From NCBI GenBank assembly GCA_023228225.1, contig JALOBO010000001.1, forward strand, positions 68,316 through 132,315: a stretch of 64,000 bases of DNA, given 5' to 3'. Numbering within the stretch: position 1 is the stretch's first letter; each line of letters begins with the position of its first letter. This DNA is from Clostridia bacterium. GTDB lineage: Bacteria > Bacillota > Clostridia > Christensenellales > UBA1242. Under the pieces are notes generated by a model. It made no database searches. It saw nothing but the letters and a program-made list of their open reading frames with translations, and was not told the origin of the DNA. The position numbers and the translations under genes are program-made. Below, piece by piece: positions 7,494 through 16,114 of the stretch.

Positions 7494-8342
7494 ATGAAAT
7501 TTGTAGAGGTAAGCGAGAAAAATATTGAGCGCGCAATAAAAAAAGGACTAGAAGAACTTAATACCACGCTAGAAAATGTAGATATAAAAGTACTAAATGA
7601 GGGTGGCTTATTTAGTAAAGCCAAAGTGAGAATAACATTAATTACAGATGAAAATGAGTTTGAAGAAAAAGAAAAAGCAGAAATTTTATCAAAAATAGAA
7701 GCAAAAGCAACTATCTTAAATGGCAAACCACCAATACTAAAAAGAGCGCTATTAAAAAGTGAAAAACCAAAAAAACAAGAAAAAACACAAAAAAACACAG
7801 AAAATTTAGTAAAAAACGATGATTTTTCAAAAAATATCGAATGTGAATGTGTAGAATGTGAAAAAATTGATCATAAAGAAAATGTAGAAAAGGCATTAAA
7901 ATTTCTTAATGGGCTGATTAGTATATTAAATATAAAAGCAGATGTTATAACTGAAAAACAACAAGAAAATGTGGTTATTAAAATTAATGGCGAGCAAACA
8001 GGTGACTTGATTGGGTATAGAGGCGAATCATTAGCCGCTCTTCAATTTTTAATTAACAACTTAACAAGAAGGGAAGAAGGTTCAAGAATTTTAGTTGATA
8101 TAGAAAATTATAGAGAACGTAGGGAAGATACATTAAAAAATCTAGCGGTTCGGCTTGCGCATAAATCAGCAAAGACAGGAAAAATTGTAAAACTTGAACC
8201 AATGAATGCTTATGAGCGCAAGATTATTCATACAGCGCTTCAAAGCGATACTTTTGTTAAAACAATCAGTAGAGGAGAAGAACCTAATAGATATTTAATA
8301 ATAATACCTAATAAACAAGTTGATGGAGAATTAGTAGAATAA
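7494..8342 (+). CDS. jag: RNA-binding protein Jag/KhpB
   Basis: 282 aa. A Jag N-terminal domain (residues ~1-55) is followed by a Lys/Glu-rich linker (~60-125), a KH domain around NGEQTGDLIGYRGESLAALQ, and an R3H domain with AHKSAKTGKIVKLEPMNAYE and RKIIHTALQ. The family binds RNA with KhpA and affects cell elongation and division. GGAG lies before the ATG and the gene is 11 bp after yidC, as in most Firmicutes. The linker contains three Cys residues (ECECVECEK), which is unusual. Confidence 0.93.
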   Translation: MKFVEVSEKNIERAIKKGLEELNTTLENVDIKVLNEGGLFSKAKVRITLITDENEFEEKEKAEILSKIEAKATILNGKPPILKRALLKSEKPKKQEKTQKNTENLVKNDDFSKNIECECVECEKIDHKENVEKALKFLNGLISILNIKADVITEKQQENVVIKINGEQTGDLIGYRGESLAALQFLINNLTRREEGSRILVDIENYRERREDTLKNLAVRLAHKSAKTGKIVKLEPMNAYERKIIHTALQSDTFVKTISRGEEPNRYLIIIPNKQVDGELVE

Positions 8343-8362
8343 CATATTTAAGTGTCTGTAAC

Positions 8363-8392
8363 AAAGCATTGCTGTTAGCAGTGCTTTTTATT
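8363..8392 (+). terminator. Terminator after jag
   Basis: AAAGCA...GCTG, TTAG loop, CAG.TGCTTT with a small bulge, followed by a T-rich stretch to about 8400. It ends the rpmH-jag operon. Confidence 0.6.
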
Positions 8393-8478
8393 TTATTTTT
8401 TAACAAATTTGTATGCAAACGAAATAATAAGATTGCAAAAACAACTGATTAATGTTAGAATAATTCAAAGGAATTAAG

Positions 8479-9846
8479 ATGACAAAAAATACCATAGTGG
8501 CAATCGCTACACCAATAGGTTCCGGTGGAATAAGTATTATAAGATTAAGTGGCGAATCTGCTCTTAAAATTGCGGATCAAATGTTTTTAGCGCCCAATGA
8601 TAAAAAAATTAGTGAATTAGATCCAAGAGTTTTAAATTTTGGGACCGTATCAACTGCAAAGTTTAAAGACATTTGCTTATGTGTTTATTTTAAAGCACCT
8701 AATTCTTATACAGGTGAAGATGTTATAGAATTTCAAAGCCATGGTGGAATTAAAATTGCCGAAGGTATATTAAATGAATGTATGCTAAAAGGCGCTAGAC
8801 TTGCCGAAGCCGGCGAATTTACAAAGCGAGCATTTTTAAACGGTAAGACCTCACTAGAAAATGCTGAAGGCGTGGTGGATATGATTAATGCCGAAAGTGA
8901 GGCAGAACTAAGAGCGGGATATTCATTAATTTCAGGTAAACTTAACGAAAAGGTTAAATCTATACAAAAAATATTGACAGACACAACCGCACAAGTAGAA
9001 GTTGAGATAGATTATCCAGAATATGATATAAAAAAAGCAACCATAACCGAATTAAGCGACAAACTTACTAACGCAATAGCACAAATTGAAGAACTTGTTA
9101 ATACTTCACAAACCGGACAAATAATTAAAAATGGAATAAATGTAGTAATTATTGGAAGTCCAAATGTAGGAAAATCCTCACTATTAAATGCTCTTTTAAA
9201 CAGTGAGCGTGCAATAGTTACAGAAATAGCAGGCACAACCCGTGATACTTTACAAGAGAGTTATGTTTTTAAAGGGGTAAAAGTAAATATTGTTGATACT
9301 GCGGGCATTAGAAATTCGCAAGATTCGATAGAAATAATAGGAATTGAAAGAGCAAAGCAAGCACTTAAACAAGCGGATCTCGCACTTTTAGTTTTTGATT
9401 GTTCAAAACCACTAGAAGAAAACGACTATAACAACATCAAATTATTAAAAAACCATCGCAAAATTGTAGTAATTAATAAAAATGATATTTTTATACAGAA
9501 CACAGAAACGATTATAAGAGAATTAGAAATAAATGAAACTATAATAAAAATTAGTGCATTAAAGAAAAGTGGAATTGAATTGCTAAAAAAAGCAATATAT
9601 GACGCAATTATTGATAACAATGTTATATCAAGTCGCTTAATTATAACAAATATGAGGCATATTAATGCTTTAAATGCATCAAAAGATGCATTAACCATGG
9701 CAAAACAAGCACTAAATACAAATAGTATGGATTGCGTGGCTGATGATTTACGCACAGCATGGCAACAATTAGGCGAAATTACAGGTGAAGTGTACACTGA
9801 TGAAATTTTAAATGCTATATTTTCAAAATTTTGTTTAGGTAAATAA
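8479..9846 (+). CDS. mnmE: tRNA modification GTPase MnmE
   Basis: 455 aa. With MnmG it adds the carboxymethylaminomethyl group at wobble U34 of tRNA. The N-terminal folate-binding domain (~1-118) has IVAIATPIGSGGISIIR and the FTKRAFLNGK motif. The helical domain is interrupted by a G domain with G1 GSPNVGKS (226-233), DTAG (273-276) and NKND (333-336). The C-terminus FCLGK carries the catalytic CxGK motif. mnmG follows after 22 bp. Confidence 0.97.
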   Translation: MTKNTIVAIATPIGSGGISIIRLSGESALKIADQMFLAPNDKKISELDPRVLNFGTVSTAKFKDICLCVYFKAPNSYTGEDVIEFQSHGGIKIAEGILNECMLKGARLAEAGEFTKRAFLNGKTSLENAEGVVDMINAESEAELRAGYSLISGKLNEKVKSIQKILTDTTAQVEVEIDYPEYDIKKATITELSDKLTNAIAQIEELVNTSQTGQIIKNGINVVIIGSPNVGKSSLLNALLNSERAIVTEIAGTTRDTLQESYVFKGVKVNIVDTAGIRNSQDSIEIIGIERAKQALKQADLALLVFDCSKPLEENDYNNIKLLKNHRKIVVINKNDIFIQNTETIIRELEINETIIKISALKKSGIELLKKAIYDAIIDNNVISSRLIITNMRHINALNASKDALTMAKQALNTNSMDCVADDLRTAWQQLGEITGEVYTDEILNAIFSKFCLGK

Positions 9847-9868
9847 TTAAAGGAATATAAAAAATCAA

Positions 9869-11746
9869 ATGAATATAAAAAATGAATACGAAGCAGTCAT
9901 AATTGGGTCGGGACACGCGGGTTGCGAAGCAGCACTAGCGCTTTCTAAAATGGGACATAAAACATTATTACTCACTTTAAATCTAGACTCGATAGCATTT
10001 TTGGCTTGTAATCCTTCTATTGGTGGAACCGCAAAAGGACAATTAGTTAGCGAAATTGATGCTTTGGGCGGACAAATGGGCATTTCGGCAGACCAAACTA
10101 CGATACAAGCAAAAATGTTAAACGAAGGAAAGGGTGCAGCGGTACAAAGTTTACGCGTACAAATTGATAAAGTTGCCTATCATATAAATATGAAGAGTAC
10201 ACTTGAAGCACAAAAAAATTTGGACATTGTACAAGCAGAGGCTGTAAAAATTAAGCAAAAAAAAGGAAAAGTGAATTCCGTTGTTATCGCACAGGGGGCA
10301 GAATATTTTTGTAAAATAATAATTGTTTGCACGGGCGTATACTTAAAAGCAAAAATCATAATGGGCGAATTTACACAATTAATTGGACCATCTGGTTTTG
10401 CAGCAGCAAATAAACTTACAAAAAGTTTAATAAATTTGGGATTAGAAATACGCAGATTTAAAACCGGAACCCCATGTAGATTAGATGGTAGCACAATAAA
10501 CTTTTCTGAACTTGAAGAACAGGTCGGTGATGAAAATGTGCAAAATTTCTCTTATATTACTAAAAGAACACAAAAAAATCGCGCAAAATGCTATCTAACT
10601 TATACAAATGACAACACACACAAAATAATACTAGATAATTTAAGTCGCGCGCCGATGTATAGTGGGGATATTAAAGGCATAGGTCCGCGTTATTGTCCAT
10701 CTATTGAAACTAAAATTGTTAAGTTTGCCGATAAAGAGCGCCATCAAATATTCTTAGAGCCTGAATCATTATCTACAAAAGAGATTTATATGCAAGGTGC
10801 TAGTACTTCTATGCCCGTTGATATTCAACAAAAGATTGTTAATAGTGTAAAAGGGCTAGAAAACACAAAAATTATGCGAAATGCCTATGCAATAGAGTAT
10901 GATTGCATTAATAGTTTACAATTGTTGCCCACTCTTGAATATAAAAATGTTCACGGTTTATATTTTGCTGGACAAATTAATGGAACAAGTGGTTATGAAG
11001 AGGCGGCTTGTCAAGGATTAATTGCGGCAATCAATGGAGCACTTATGTTAGAAGGCAAATCACCTTTAATCTTAAAGCGTAGCGATGCGTATATTGGAGT
11101 GCTAATTGATGACTTGGTTACAAAAGGTACCAATGAACCATATAGAATGATGACAAGTCGTGCTGAATATAGATTACATCTAAGACAAGATAATACGGCA
11201 GAACGATTGACTCAAATTGGAAAAAATGTTGGGCTTGTAAATGAAAAACGTTACAAATTGTTTAAAAAAATGCAAAAAAACATAAAAAATGTTGAAAATT
11301 TGTTAAAAAAAGTGATTTTACCCAATGAAGAACTTAAAAATCTATTTCTAAGCAAGAATAGTGAAATGCCGGAAAATGGATTAACTATTGAGAATTTGTT
11401 GAAAAGAACTGATTTTGAACTAAATGATTTAATAAAACACATAAGCATATTTAAAACTTTTGAGTTAAATGCTTTAAAACAAGTTTCTATTACAATTAAA
11501 TATGGTGGTTATTTAAAAAGACAACTTGAACAGATTGAAGAGTTTAAAAAACAAGAAAACACTGTATTATCTTTTGATTTCAATTATAAAGCAGTTAAAG
11601 GCCTAAGAATTGAGGCTATGCAAAAACTTAGTGATATAAAGCCCCTTTCCATAGGGCAGGCATCACGAATTAGTGGAGTTTCTCCCGCTGATATTTCGGT
11701 ACTTTCTATATATTTAAAACTACAAGCCAAGGGCAAAAAGAAATAA
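9869..11746 (+). CDS. mnmG: tRNA uridine-5-carboxymethylaminomethyl modification enzyme MnmG
   Basis: 625 aa. The FAD-binding partner of MnmE. The Rossmann motif GSGHAGCEAA is at the N-terminus (residues ~13-22), followed by ACNPSIGGTAKGQ and the conserved GTPCRLDG segment. The C-terminal helical domain ends with ISGVSPADISVLSIYLK, typical of MnmG. The ATG (9869) follows AAAGGAA. Two parS sites begin three bases after the stop codon. Confidence 0.97.
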   Translation: MNIKNEYEAVIIGSGHAGCEAALALSKMGHKTLLLTLNLDSIAFLACNPSIGGTAKGQLVSEIDALGGQMGISADQTTIQAKMLNEGKGAAVQSLRVQIDKVAYHINMKSTLEAQKNLDIVQAEAVKIKQKKGKVNSVVIAQGAEYFCKIIIVCTGVYLKAKIIMGEFTQLIGPSGFAAANKLTKSLINLGLEIRRFKTGTPCRLDGSTINFSELEEQVGDENVQNFSYITKRTQKNRAKCYLTYTNDNTHKIILDNLSRAPMYSGDIKGIGPRYCPSIETKIVKFADKERHQIFLEPESLSTKEIYMQGASTSMPVDIQQKIVNSVKGLENTKIMRNAYAIEYDCINSLQLLPTLEYKNVHGLYFAGQINGTSGYEEAACQGLIAAINGALMLEGKSPLILKRSDAYIGVLIDDLVTKGTNEPYRMMTSRAEYRLHLRQDNTAERLTQIGKNVGLVNEKRYKLFKKMQKNIKNVENLLKKVILPNEELKNLFLSKNSEMPENGLTIENLLKRTDFELNDLIKHISIFKTFELNALKQVSITIKYGGYLKRQLEQIEEFKKQENTVLSFDFNYKAVKGLRIEAMQKLSDIKPLSIGQASRISGVSPADISVLSIYLKLQAKGKKK

Positions 11747-11748
11747 AT

Positions 11749-11764
11749 TGTTTCACGTGGAACA
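11749..11764. promoter_or_regulatory. parS site 1
   Basis: TGTTTCACGTGGAACA; its reverse complement TGTTCCACGTGAAACA matches the ParB-binding consensus TGTTNCACGTGAAACA exactly. It is located three bases after mnmG and close to parA-parB. Confidence 0.93.
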
Positions 11765-11790
11765 TTATTCAAAATTTTTAAAGGGCAGAT

Positions 11791-11806
11791 TGTTTCACGT
11801 GGAACA
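11791..11806. promoter_or_regulatory. parS site 2
   Basis: An identical 16-bp copy 42 bp downstream of site 1, ending five bases before the rsmG ATG. It contains the only ribosome-site-like bases (GGAA) upstream of rsmG, so ParB loading and rsmG expression may interfere. Confidence 0.93.
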
Positions 11807-11811
11807 ATTTG

Positions 11812-12528
11812 ATGAAATTAATGAAAGATATATTAAAGCATAAGTTAATAGAGATGGGAATTGAAGTCAACGAAGAGATGTTGACCCAGTTTGAAAATTA
11901 TTATAATCTGCTTATAGAGTGGAATAATAAATTTAACCTTACCGCAATAACCGAAAAATCCGAAGTGTTAGATAAACACTTTATTGATAGCATTCTTCCG
12001 TATAAACATATACCGTTTGGCGCAACCATGTGCGATATAGGTAGTGGCGCGGGATTTCCGGCATTGCCAATTAAAATAATTAGGCCAGATATAAAACTAC
12101 TTTTGGTAGATTCCTTAAACAAGAGAGTAAAGTTTTTAGAAGAAATTGTAAGGGCTTTAAATTTAAAAAATATCAAATGCGTTCACGCTCGTGCCGAAGA
12201 TTTGGCAACCAAAACAGAATACAGAGAGCAATTTGACATGTGCATAGCGAGGGCTGTCGCAAAACTGAAAACACTTTCCGAATACTGTTTACCATTTGTT
12301 AAAGTAGGCGGTAAATTTATTGCTTATAAATCCGTTGATTATGGATTAGAGTTAAACGAAAGCACAAACGCCATACAAATACTTGGCGGGAAGTTGGACA
12401 AGGTAGAACTATTAACAATACCAGAAACCAATATTAGAAGAGTATTTATTATTATAAACAAAGTAAAATCAACGCCTACAAAGTATCCACGTTTACAAAA
12501 TAAACCAAAAGACAACCCAATAATTTAG
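11812..12528 (+). CDS. rsmG: 16S rRNA (guanine-527-N7) methyltransferase RsmG (GidB)
   Basis: About 238 aa. A class I SAM methyltransferase that methylates G527 of 16S rRNA. The SAM-binding loop is CDIGSGAGFPALP (around residues 67-80), followed by LLLVDSLNKRVKFLEEI and the RAVAKL segment. ATG 11812 is taken as the start because GGAA lies seven bases upstream; a TTG at 11809 and an ATG at 11821 are alternatives. It has its usual place between mnmG and parA. Confidence 0.95.
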   Translation: MKLMKDILKHKLIEMGIEVNEEMLTQFENYYNLLIEWNNKFNLTAITEKSEVLDKHFIDSILPYKHIPFGATMCDIGSGAGFPALPIKIIRPDIKLLLVDSLNKRVKFLEEIVRALNLKNIKCVHARAEDLATKTEYREQFDMCIARAVAKLKTLSEYCLPFVKVGGKFIAYKSVDYGLELNESTNAIQILGGKLDKVELLTIPETNIRRVFIIINKVKSTPTKYPRLQNKPKDNPII

Positions 12529-12608
12529 TGTATTTTGTCTAAAAATCATAAAGCAAAGAAAACATTACAATTATTATATATAAAATACTAGAAAAATTTT
12601 CATATAAA

Positions 12609-12617
12609 TGCTATAAT
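12609..12617 (+). promoter_or_regulatory. Extended -10 promoter of parA-parB
   Basis: TGCTATAAT (12609-12617), an extended -10 with a poor -35, 18 bases before the parA start. Confidence 0.5.
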
Positions 12618-12634
12618 AAACTTAGAGGTAATAT

Positions 12635-13414
12635 ATGGGAAAAATCATTGCATTTGCAAATCAAAAAGGCGGGGTTGGGAAAACCACTACATGTGTAAAT
12701 ATGGCGGCATATCTCGCTGTTATGGGTAAAAAAGTGCTACTGGTTGATATAGATCCACAAGGTAATTCTACCACAAGTTTTGGCATAGACAAAAGTACAA
12801 ACAACAAAACCATTTATAGTGCAATAAATGGCGAGAATACAATAGAAGAAGTGGTAAGACGTACACAAATAAATGGACTTGACATTGTTCCTTCCACAGT
12901 AGAACTTTCTGGTGCGGAAATAGAATTAGTTCAAATGGATTCGCGAGAAAAAGTATTAAAAAATATAATGAATGGATTAAGAAATACTTATGACTATATT
13001 TTAATAGATTGTCCGCCTTCATTTGGTTTACTAACCGTTAATGCCTTAACAAGCGCTAATTCGGTATTGATACCTATGCAATGTGAATTCTTTCCTATTG
13101 AAGGATTGAGTCAACTTATGAACACCATTAAACTAATTAAAAAACATCTCAATCCAAATTTAGAGGTTGAGGGCGTTGTATTAACAATGAAAGATTCTCG
13201 TTCAAATTTAGTAAATCAAGTATCAGAACAAATACATAGGTACTTTGGTAAAAAAGTATTTAACACGGTTATTCCACGCAACATAAGACTAGCAGAAGCG
13301 CCAAGCCATGGGCTACCAATTGTTTTGTACGATTCAAAATGCACAGGTGCAGTAGCATATAGAACACTCGTTGAAGAATTTTTGGAAAGACAAGAAATTA
13401 ATAAGAATAATTAA
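12635..13414 (+). CDS. parA: Chromosome partitioning ATPase ParA/Soj
   Basis: 259 aa. A deviant Walker ATPase that binds DNA non-specifically and moves or separates ParB-parS complexes, and also regulates DnaA in Bacillus. The deviant Walker A KGGVGKTT is at residues 11-18, with LLVDIDPQGNSTTSFG, and the Walker B region YDYILIDCPPSFG. Length is typical of chromosomal Soj. The ribosome site AGAGG precedes the ATG. It forms an operon with parB (14-bp gap). Confidence 0.96.
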   Translation: MGKIIAFANQKGGVGKTTTCVNMAAYLAVMGKKVLLVDIDPQGNSTTSFGIDKSTNNKTIYSAINGENTIEEVVRRTQINGLDIVPSTVELSGAEIELVQMDSREKVLKNIMNGLRNTYDYILIDCPPSFGLLTVNALTSANSVLIPMQCEFFPIEGLSQLMNTIKLIKKHLNPNLEVEGVVLTMKDSRSNLVNQVSEQIHRYFGKKVFNTVIPRNIRLAEAPSHGLPIVLYDSKCTGAVAYRTLVEEFLERQEINKNN

Positions 13415-13428
13415 ACGGAGATAAGTTT

Positions 13429-14301
13429 ATGATTCAAAAGAAAGGATTAGGTAGAGGGCTAGAATCACTTTTAGGAATTTACGGAACAGATGAAATTGAA
13501 AAAAAAGAAGAATTTAAACAAAGCGGTATTATAGAAATATCATTAGCGCTTCTTGACCCAAATCCAAAACAACCACGTAAAACCTTTGCACAAGAATCAT
13601 TAATTGAACTTGCTAATTCAATTAAAATTAATGGTGTTATACAACCTATTGTGGTTACTAAGAATAATGACCGCTATATGATAGTAGCGGGTGAACGCAG
13701 ATGGCGTGCAAGCAAAATTGCCGGCGTTGATACGATACCCGCTATTGTTCGTGATTTTAATGAAAGGCAAATTAAAGAAATAACAATTATAGAAAATTTA
13801 CAGCGTGAAGATTTAAATCCAATTGAAATGGCCCATGCTATAAGCGAACTTATGACTCAGTACAATATGACACAAGAAGTTGTTGCCGAAAGAATAGGTA
13901 AAAGCCGTTCCGTAGTAGCAAATGTGTTAAGATTATTAACTCTTCCCATAGATGTAATTATTCTAATAGAAAGTGGCAGACTATCGGTAGGACACGCAAA
14001 AGTAATTGTTTCAGTCTTAGATGCGAATATGCAAATAAAACTTGCTAATATGGCGCGCGACAATAAGATGACTGTTAGAGATTTAGAAGAAGCGGTGAAA
14101 ATTATAAATGAACCAGTGAGAACCAATAAAGAGAAACTCACTCAATCTTTGGAGTTGAGAGAGTTTATTTCGGATATGCGTAGAGTTTTTGCTACAAAGG
14201 TATCGCTTTCAGGTAACGAACAAAAAGGAAAAATAAGTATTGAATATTACAATAAAGATGACTTACAACGAATTTATGAACTTGTTGAAAAATTAAAATA
14301 A
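13429..14301 (+). CDS. parB: Chromosome partitioning protein ParB/Spo0J
   Basis: 290 aa. A CTP-dependent DNA clamp that loads at parS and recruits SMC. It begins KKGLGRGLESLLG, the ParA-stimulating tail. It has the CTP-binding motifs LLDPNPKQPR and GERRWRASKIAG, the segment ENLQREDLNPIE, and a helix-turn-helix around TQEVVAERIGKSRSVVANVL. The C-terminal dimerisation region is present. ACGGAG lies before the ATG. Two matching parS sites lie 1.6 kb upstream. Confidence 0.96.
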   Translation: MIQKKGLGRGLESLLGIYGTDEIEKKEEFKQSGIIEISLALLDPNPKQPRKTFAQESLIELANSIKINGVIQPIVVTKNNDRYMIVAGERRWRASKIAGVDTIPAIVRDFNERQIKEITIIENLQREDLNPIEMAHAISELMTQYNMTQEVVAERIGKSRSVVANVLRLLTLPIDVIILIESGRLSVGHAKVIVSVLDANMQIKLANMARDNKMTVRDLEEAVKIINEPVRTNKEKLTQSLELREFISDMRRVFATKVSLSGNEQKGKISIEYYNKDDLQRIYELVEKLK

Positions 14302-14369
14302 TATTTATAAATACACTATATTATTGAGAATAAAAAATATTGAGAATAAAAATTAAGTCTATTATTAAA

Positions 14370-14395
14370 AACCACTTACTTAAATGTAAGTGGTT
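14370..14395. terminator. Bidirectional terminator between parB and cvpA
   Basis: AACCACTTAC (14370-14379) and GTAAGTGGTT (14386-14395), a perfect 10-bp stem with a 6-base loop. The T run (TTTTTAATAA) is on the minus-strand side, so it mainly serves the leftward cvpA gene. Confidence 0.75.
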
Positions 14396-14416
14396 AAATT
14401 TTGATACTAATCAAAA

Positions 14417-15190
14417 CTAAGGTGTTGGAGTATTAGAATCAATACCAAACAAATCCGCTATTACTTCATTGAAATCAATTTTATCAAGTGCAAGCGTTAC
14501 TAATTGTTCTATATAATTATCAGCAGTGTCGTAAATATAATTTGCAACAGGATTTTTGTCAATCTCGTTGTTGACCACGGTTGCAAGAGAAGTCATATTA
14601 ACAAAGTACACCCCAACACAAGCAATGGCTAAGATAAGAGCGGCTTTTAAGGCTCCAAATACTAAGCCAAGTAATTTATCTAATCCATTGATTGAACGGT
14701 TTCTTGTAATTGCATTGAAAATTTTTGAAAGGATTGCGAGTGCAATTTTAATAAGTATGAATGAAACTACAACCCCGACTAAAATCATAGCAACCCCAGT
14801 TAAAATTTCGGTTAAATATGCTAAAATATTTGTCCCTTCAATAATAGCACCACTTGCGATTGCTTTATCAATAATATCTTGAACAATGCCCTTTAATATA
14901 GCGGGAATATTATTGAATAATGTTGATGTATCCATTCCCGTGGTAAATGCTTGATCTAATAGATTGTTTGTAAGTGAATTAAGCCCGTCGTGTATCCAAG
15001 TATTCATAAAACCGGAAAGTTGAGTTACTTTGTCAATAAAAGCCGCAACAGGCTTACATGTAAGTATTGATAGCCCAAGTGTTACTGCCCAGCCAAATAA
15101 TGATACCAAAGATGATAAAAACCCCTTAGCAAATCCAACAAGAGCAAAAAAAGCAACTATAACAATAATTATAATGTCAATTGTACCCAT
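14417..15190 (-). CDS. CvpA-family membrane protein
   Basis: 257 aa. It starts MGTIDIIIIVIVAFFALVGF followed by AKGFLSSLVSLFGWAVTLGL, the CvpA-family N-terminus (colicin V production-type membrane protein). Four hydrophobic stretches are expected: ~4-22, ~28-45, ~130-155 and ~170-195. The family has a poorly defined role in membrane or envelope stress. AGGAGG lies before the ATG. It is longer than many CvpA proteins owing to the region between spans 2 and 3, and it has a ~50-residue acidic C-terminal tail. Confidence 0.82.
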   Translation of the reverse strand: MGTIDIIIIVIVAFFALVGFAKGFLSSLVSLFGWAVTLGLSILTCKPVAAFIDKVTQLSGFMNTWIHDGLNSLTNNLLDQAFTTGMDTSTLFNNIPAILKGIVQDIIDKAIASGAIIEGTNILAYLTEILTGVAMILVGVVVSFILIKIALAILSKIFNAITRNRSINGLDKLLGLVFGALKAALILAIACVGVYFVNMTSLATVVNNEIDKNPVANYIYDTADNYIEQLVTLALDKIDFNEVIADLFGIDSNTPTP

Positions 15191-15399
15191 ATTTACCTCC
15201 TAAACCTTGTGAAAACAATTTATTGCTATATATATAATATCATATAAATTAAAAAATGTCACTATCAAAACAAAGAAATTTTTAAGATAATATATGTTTT
15301 TATATATGCCAATTTTTTTATTTTAACACAAATATAAACTTTTGCAATTACTTAATCGTATTAACAAATATAATCGGTCAATAATCTACTAGGGGAATT

Positions 15400-15936
15400 A
15401 TGAAAAAAATATATTTTAAAAGTGAAAACGCAATTGTAAATTTATCAAACTATATTTTTGAAAGTATTAAATATTACAATAAACTACCCGCAATTATATG
15501 CCTAGGCACCAATCGGATAATAAATGATAGTTTGGGGCCGTTAGTAGGTACACTTTTAAAACAAAAATATAATTGTTTGGCGTATGTTTACGGGACCATT
15601 AATGCGCCCATAACAGCATTTAAATCGAGAGCCATATATGATTTTGTATCAAGAATGCACGAAGGTAGCCCAGTAATTATTATAGATGCGTCAATAGGAA
15701 ACATCGAAGAACATGGTATTATCAAAATTACAGAAACCGAAAAAACATTTTTTTTAAACAAACAAATACCAATGCGTACTGAATTGTGCATTACTGCTGT
15801 TACAGGATTTAATATTTATGAATTCGTATTACAGAAAACCAAGACAGATTTTGTTGGACAGATTGCTGATATTATTGCCTATTCGTTTAATAACGCATTA
15901 TTTTTAAAGAGTTTAAAAGCGGAATTATTAATTTAA
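15400..15936 (+). CDS. yyaC: YyaC-type protein, spore protease relative (DUF1256)
   Basis: 178 aa. The YyaC family is related to the germination protease GPR. Seen here: ICLGTNRIINDSLGPLVGT, then YVYGTINAPITAF and VIIIDASIGNIEE, which follow the family pattern GTDRSTGDSLGPLVG, VYGTLDxPVHA and IDAxLG. In this copy the first Asp of the GTDR motif is Asn and the Ser-Thr-Gly is changed. AGGGGAATT precedes the ATG. In Bacillus yyaC also lies beside spo0J. Its presence suggests a spore-forming ancestry, though the altered motif may mean changed activity. Confidence 0.85.
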   Translation: MKKIYFKSENAIVNLSNYIFESIKYYNKLPAIICLGTNRIINDSLGPLVGTLLKQKYNCLAYVYGTINAPITAFKSRAIYDFVSRMHEGSPVIIIDASIGNIEEHGIIKITETEKTFFLNKQIPMRTELCITAVTGFNIYEFVLQKTKTDFVGQIADIIAYSFNNALFLKSLKAELLI

Positions 15937-15941
15937 AATTT

Positions 15942-15966
15942 TATGCACAAAATATACCTGTGCATA
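15942..15966 (+). terminator. Hairpin after yyaC, containing a DnaA box
   Basis: TATGCACA (15942-15949) and TGTGCATA (15959-15966) form an 8-bp stem followed by TTTTATT. The left arm with the preceding T is a perfect DnaA-box match, TTATGCACA (15941-15949). A terminator is the simpler reading. Confidence 0.5.
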
Positions 15967-16013
15967 TTTTATTGAGAATTATGGTAAAAAATATGCAAGT
16001 TACAATAAATAGT

Positions 16014-16041
16014 TTGCAAGACTGTTTATTTGTGTTAAAAT
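16014..16041 (+). promoter_or_regulatory. Probable ftsH promoter
   Basis: TTGCAA (16014-16019), 16 bp, TAAAAT (16036-16041). Confidence 0.4.
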
Positions 16042-16114
16042 ATATTACTATAAAGAAATAAGATATTATATACTTATAATAATACTTATCATTTTACAAT
16101 CTAGGAGATATTAA

